Of a stretch of 64,000 nt of DNA, positions 61,343-64,000 are shown in pieces (position 1 is the first letter of the stretch; each line of letters starts with the position of its first letter). Location: NCBI GenBank assembly GCA_037975125.1, contig CM075854.1, positions 69,153,261 through 69,217,260 of the forward strand, in the 5' to 3' direction. Below the pieces are notes generated by a model. That model did not search any database. It saw only the letters and a list, made by a program, of their open reading frames with translations, and was not told the DNA's origin. Source of the DNA: Latrodectus hesperus. Its lineage: Eukaryota > Arthropoda > Arachnida > Araneae > Theridiidae. The position numbers and the translations under genes were made by a program.

Positions 61343-62422
61343 ATGCAGCAATGGCTGCACAACAGACAACAACCTCAACCATTAATGACAATTAAAAACT
61401 TAAATTTCTCACCTATTCAAATTGTGAATTGGAATGCACGTAGCCTAAAGCCTAAGATTACTGTATTCATAAACTTTCTAGATGAACACAATATAGACAT
61501 TGCCATAATCACAGAAACCCACTTAAGACCAAATATGAGTCTTAATGTACCAAACTTCAACGTATATCGTACTGACAGGACACATAATGCTGGAGGAGGA
61601 ACCGCAATTATTATCAAAAGATCTTTTAATTCCACACTGTATAGTAGCAAAATAGGAGACGGTTTTGAAGAAACTTCAGCTATCATCAACCTGCAAAATA
61701 ATCTGAAATTCAAAATTACTAGCTATTACAACAGACCTAAGCATAATTTACAAGACCAAGAAATTATGGAAATACTACCTGCAAATATTCCTACAATTGC
61801 TGGAGGTGACTTTAACAGCAAGAACATCACCTACGGATGCAACACTAATAAAAATGGAACTAAATTATTAGAAACCGCCCAAAATCATAATTTAAAAATA
61901 ATTGTTTCAATCGAACCTACGCACTTCCACTATACACACCAAGGAGACATCTTGGACGTTTTTCTTACAAATACCAGCTACCCTTTATCAGCACAGACTA
62001 TCTATGATCTCTCTTCTGATCACTTTCCAGTTCTTGGATGCCTGGGAATAAAGAAAAGTATTGCAAATAAATTTTTATTCAGAACCAACTGGCAACTCTA
62101 TTATATTATTCTTCAAGATCAAGTTAATAAAGAAAATCAATCATTAATCAACAATAATCAACCCAATAGTAATAACAATCAAGAAATTAAAAATAAAATA
62201 AATAATGATATAAATTTATTCAATGAAAATATCCATAATGTAAAAGAAATATCAACCCATAAAATTAAATACCACGAAAATTACTTAAAATTACCAAATA
62301 GCATGAGAGAAATTATAAAAGAAAGAAATCGCATCAGGAAGCAATTTCATAAAACCTTGAACCCACGACTCAAAACTTCAGTCATCAAGATTAAAAAGAA
62401 AATTAAAAAAAAATCTGCATAG
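61343..62422 (+). pseudogene. LINE ORF2 N-terminal part: AP-like endonuclease
   Basis: 359 codons from ATG 61343. Endonuclease/exonuclease/phosphatase motifs in order: IVNWNARSL (about 27-35), ITETHL with catalytic Glu58, TIAGGDFNSK with Asp156 and Asn158, ILDVFL (about 203-208) and LSSDHFPV with Asp226-His227. All nicking residues seem present, so the domain itself looks intact. The linker (KYHENYLKLPNSMREIIKERNRIRKQ) is typical of the region before the polymerase. The frame then stops at TAG 62420-62422. A +1 frame continues with a QWQDKI-like linker to the Tc1 insertion at 62463, which indicates a frameshift and hence a broken gene. The minus-strand frame at 61417-61713 is a shadow. Confidence 0.85.
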
Positions 62423-62464
62423 ATTACAGGATTAAACACACACACACAATGGCAAGATAAAATA

Positions 62465-63257
62465 CACTGCTCATAACAATTAAAGGATATCGTAAGTTTT
62501 TCATAAAATAAAGATATAAACGAAATTTTTTTTTCTGAAAATGGAAGAAGAGAATCAAAAATGAAAATTTTTCTGATTTTCAAACTGTGGAGTATGATAA
62601 TTTTGAGTTCAACGTCAAATACGTCACTTCAGCGGCAGTGAATGAAATTTGACTTTCAACTGAATAAAAGACAATGAATACAAGGATAATCGGTATTCAG
62701 TGACTGCTTTGTTTCGATGAGTACGATGCCTCAGTGAAGTCATCTAACCGATTCAGAAGCTTGGAGAGTTGTTGGTAGGTTAGAAGGGGGCCAAACTCAA
62801 GCCGGAGTAGCGCAAGCCATTGGAGTGTTACAAAGTGTGATTTCCAGGATCTGGAACCGTTTTTTGGAGACTGGAAGTGCAGGCCGAAGACCAGGGCAAG
62901 GTCGTAGATGGGCAACAACGCCCAATGAAGATCATTATTTAATGTTAACGGCTCGGAGACACCGAAATATGAACGCTACTCTTCTCCAACAACACCTTCG
63001 CTCGGCTACTGACACCACGGTTTCAACTCAGACTGTCCAAAACCGGCTCCATGGTGTAGGTCTGTATGCTCACCGACCAATGGTATGTGTTAAACTAACA
63101 TCAAGACATCGTCGCAAACGCAGGGTGTGGGCAACAGAGCATGTGAACTGGAGGAGAAATGAATGGAGCAATGTTCTTTTTTCTGACGAGTGTGACGAGA
63201 ATTTCACGTGTGTGGTGTGCCGCTTTCCTGGTGTAGCAATTTTAATGGCCAGTAGTG
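62465..63257 (+). mobile_element. Tc1-like transposon, internally deleted, nested in the LINE
   Basis: The left end CACTGCTCATAACAATTAAA and the right end (reverse complement) CACTACTGGCCATTAAAATT are flanked by TA (62463-62464 and 63258-63259). Only 793 bp remain of a normal 1.6 kb. The tail TTTCCTGGTGTAGC-style right end follows directly after the first catalytic block. Confidence 0.85.
62717..63230 (+). pseudogene. Tc1-like transposase N-terminal half
   Basis: ATG at 62717, in-frame stop at 62735-62737, then open to 63319. DNA-binding part: LTDSEAWRVVGRLEGGQTQ, then GVLQSVISRIWNRF, linker GSAGRRPGQGRRWATTP, and the second helical unit STQTVQNRLHGVGLYAHRP. The first catalytic block NVLFSDE is present (near 63180), but the frame then jumps to sequence adjoining the right end (DENFTCVVCRFPGVAI). 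The second Asp and the Glu are deleted. The remaining open frame past 63257 reads LINE sequence in a wrong frame. The frame at 62697-62918 on the minus strand is a shadow. Confidence 0.85.
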
Positions 63258-63261
63258 TATT

Positions 63262-64000
63262 TATAATAACTGCCTTAAAATATCATATTTTCCTATTGTC
63301 TGGAAAACTGATACCATAATTCTTTTCCCAAAGCCCGGAAAAGATCCCACAATACCTGAAAACTACAGACCTATCAGCCTGCTCCCAGTTTTGGAAAAAA
63401 TATTTGAAAAAATAATTTATAATAGAATTAAATTTTATCTTCACCTAATTCCGAAACAACAACATGGTTTGAGAAACAACTTATCAACTGTTAAACAACT
63501 CATAAGAATTACTGAGATTATTGGTCAAAATATTCATCGCAATGTGTATACAGCTAAGGTCATGCTCGACGTAGCAAAAGCTTTCGATAGAGTATGGCAC
63601 GAAAGGCCTATTATACAAACTCATAAAACTCAACACATAAACACTGATATAATATTACTCATCACCTCATATCTAACTAATCTCTTCTTCCATATTAAAT
63701 ACAATAATGAAAACTCTATTACTCTGAACATCAAAGCTGGAGTCCCCCAAGGTAGCATCCTGGGCCCAATCTTATACCTATTTTTCACCCATGACTTCCC
63801 CGGTTTGGACAATAACTCAATTCAAATTGCTGTCTACGCAGATGACAATGCTATTATAGCTGATTCTTTGAGGCCGAATATGCTATTCATAAACTTCAAA
63901 ATGCGTTAATTAACAGTGAAAACTGGTGCAGTAAATGGATAATAAATATAAATGCTGATAAATCTCAACTTATAGTATTTAACAGAAAAAAGAGAAATAA
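63262..64000 (+). pseudogene. LINE ORF2 reverse transcriptase part, partial
   Basis: It resumes in the LINE frame at CLKISYFPIVWKTD and continues through PKPGKDPTIPENYRPISLL (fingers). Then come the template region PKQQHGLR, motif A MLDVAKAFDRVWH (catalytic Asp), motif B AGVPQGSILGPILY and motif C VYADDNAI (the catalytic Asp pair). A frameshift near 63880 ends the frame at 63907-63909, but the sequence continues in the next frame as IHKLQNALINSENWCSKWI and INADKSQLIVFNRKKR, the thumb region, to the window edge. It copies element RNA at the nicked target. The frameshift makes this copy defective. Confidence 0.88.

Larger units (their letters stand above)
60964..64000 (+). mobile_element. Jockey-like non-LTR retrotransposon (LINE), 5'-truncated, interrupted, running off the window
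   Basis: The order is gag-like zinc knuckles, apurinic-type endonuclease, Tc1 insertion, reverse transcriptase. It begins abruptly inside the knuckle region (in-frame stop at 60961), as expected for 5' truncation during target-primed reverse transcription. About 100 or more residues between endonuclease linker and reverse transcriptase are missing where the Tc1 element sits. The 3' end lies beyond base 64000. Confidence 0.85.

Overview
This window is AT-rich, non-coding-looking eukaryotic nuclear DNA. It holds many long (TA)n microsatellites, tRNA-derived SINEs, a satellite array and decayed Tc1/mariner, hAT, LINE and Ty3/gypsy-like elements. The mixture of element families, and the way SINE bodies and transposase relatives look, fits an arthropod, most likely an arachnid such as a spider. 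This is an inference from element style: no host protein gene was found that could fix the species. The only convincing host gene is a tRNA-Cys(GCA) at 34135-34206 on the minus strand.

Layout. 1-3.6 kb: AT-rich DNA with a (TA)n run. 3.6-6.45 kb: a hAT graveyard with two isolated hAT-type ends and a 1.8 kb element carrying a decayed BED-type transposase. 8.2-9 kb: diverged tRNA-like SINE pieces. 10.7-11.5 kb: a 62-bp satellite array whose units contain an internal dyad. 13.3 kb: a SINE. 16.3-17.3 kb: a Tc1/mariner-superfamily element with about 170-bp terminal inverted repeats (TIRs) and only the transposase C-terminus. 19.4-20.7 kb: a TA/GATA compound microsatellite, then an unexplained array of alternating short hairpins. 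22.2-22.7 kb: two head-to-head SINEs. 25.6-26.5 kb: a degenerate minisatellite and a GC-richer, exon-like island. 29.1 kb: two perfect palindromes. 30.1-30.4 kb: diverged 128-bp direct repeats.

34.1 kb: the tRNA. 35.0-39.2 kb: a decayed ZMYM/TTF-type hAT transposase (minus) split by a complete but dead Tc1 element (35726-37255). 40.4-41.7 kb: a gypsy-type gag fragment. 44.2-45.3 kb: a mariner with matching TIRs and a long open frame that has lost its second catalytic aspartate by an in-frame deletion. 50.5-51.0 kb: a TA run abutting an inverted duplication of a SINE head. 51.5-52.7 kb: a mariner remnant with a SINE inserted, flanked by a 9-bp target duplication. 55.1-58.3 kb: a Tc1 element with a second, IR/DR-type Tc1 inserted immediately 5' of its start codon. 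61.0-64.0 kb: a 5'-truncated Jockey-like LINE (zinc knuckles, endonuclease, reverse transcriptase) interrupted by an internally deleted Tc1 and running off the window.

There are no operon-like relationships. The elements interact only by nesting, which gives a relative order of insertion at four places. The least explained structure is the alternating-hairpin array at 20264-20707; the 62-bp satellite and the inverted SINE duplication follow. All family calls rest on reading motifs by eye, without database searches.
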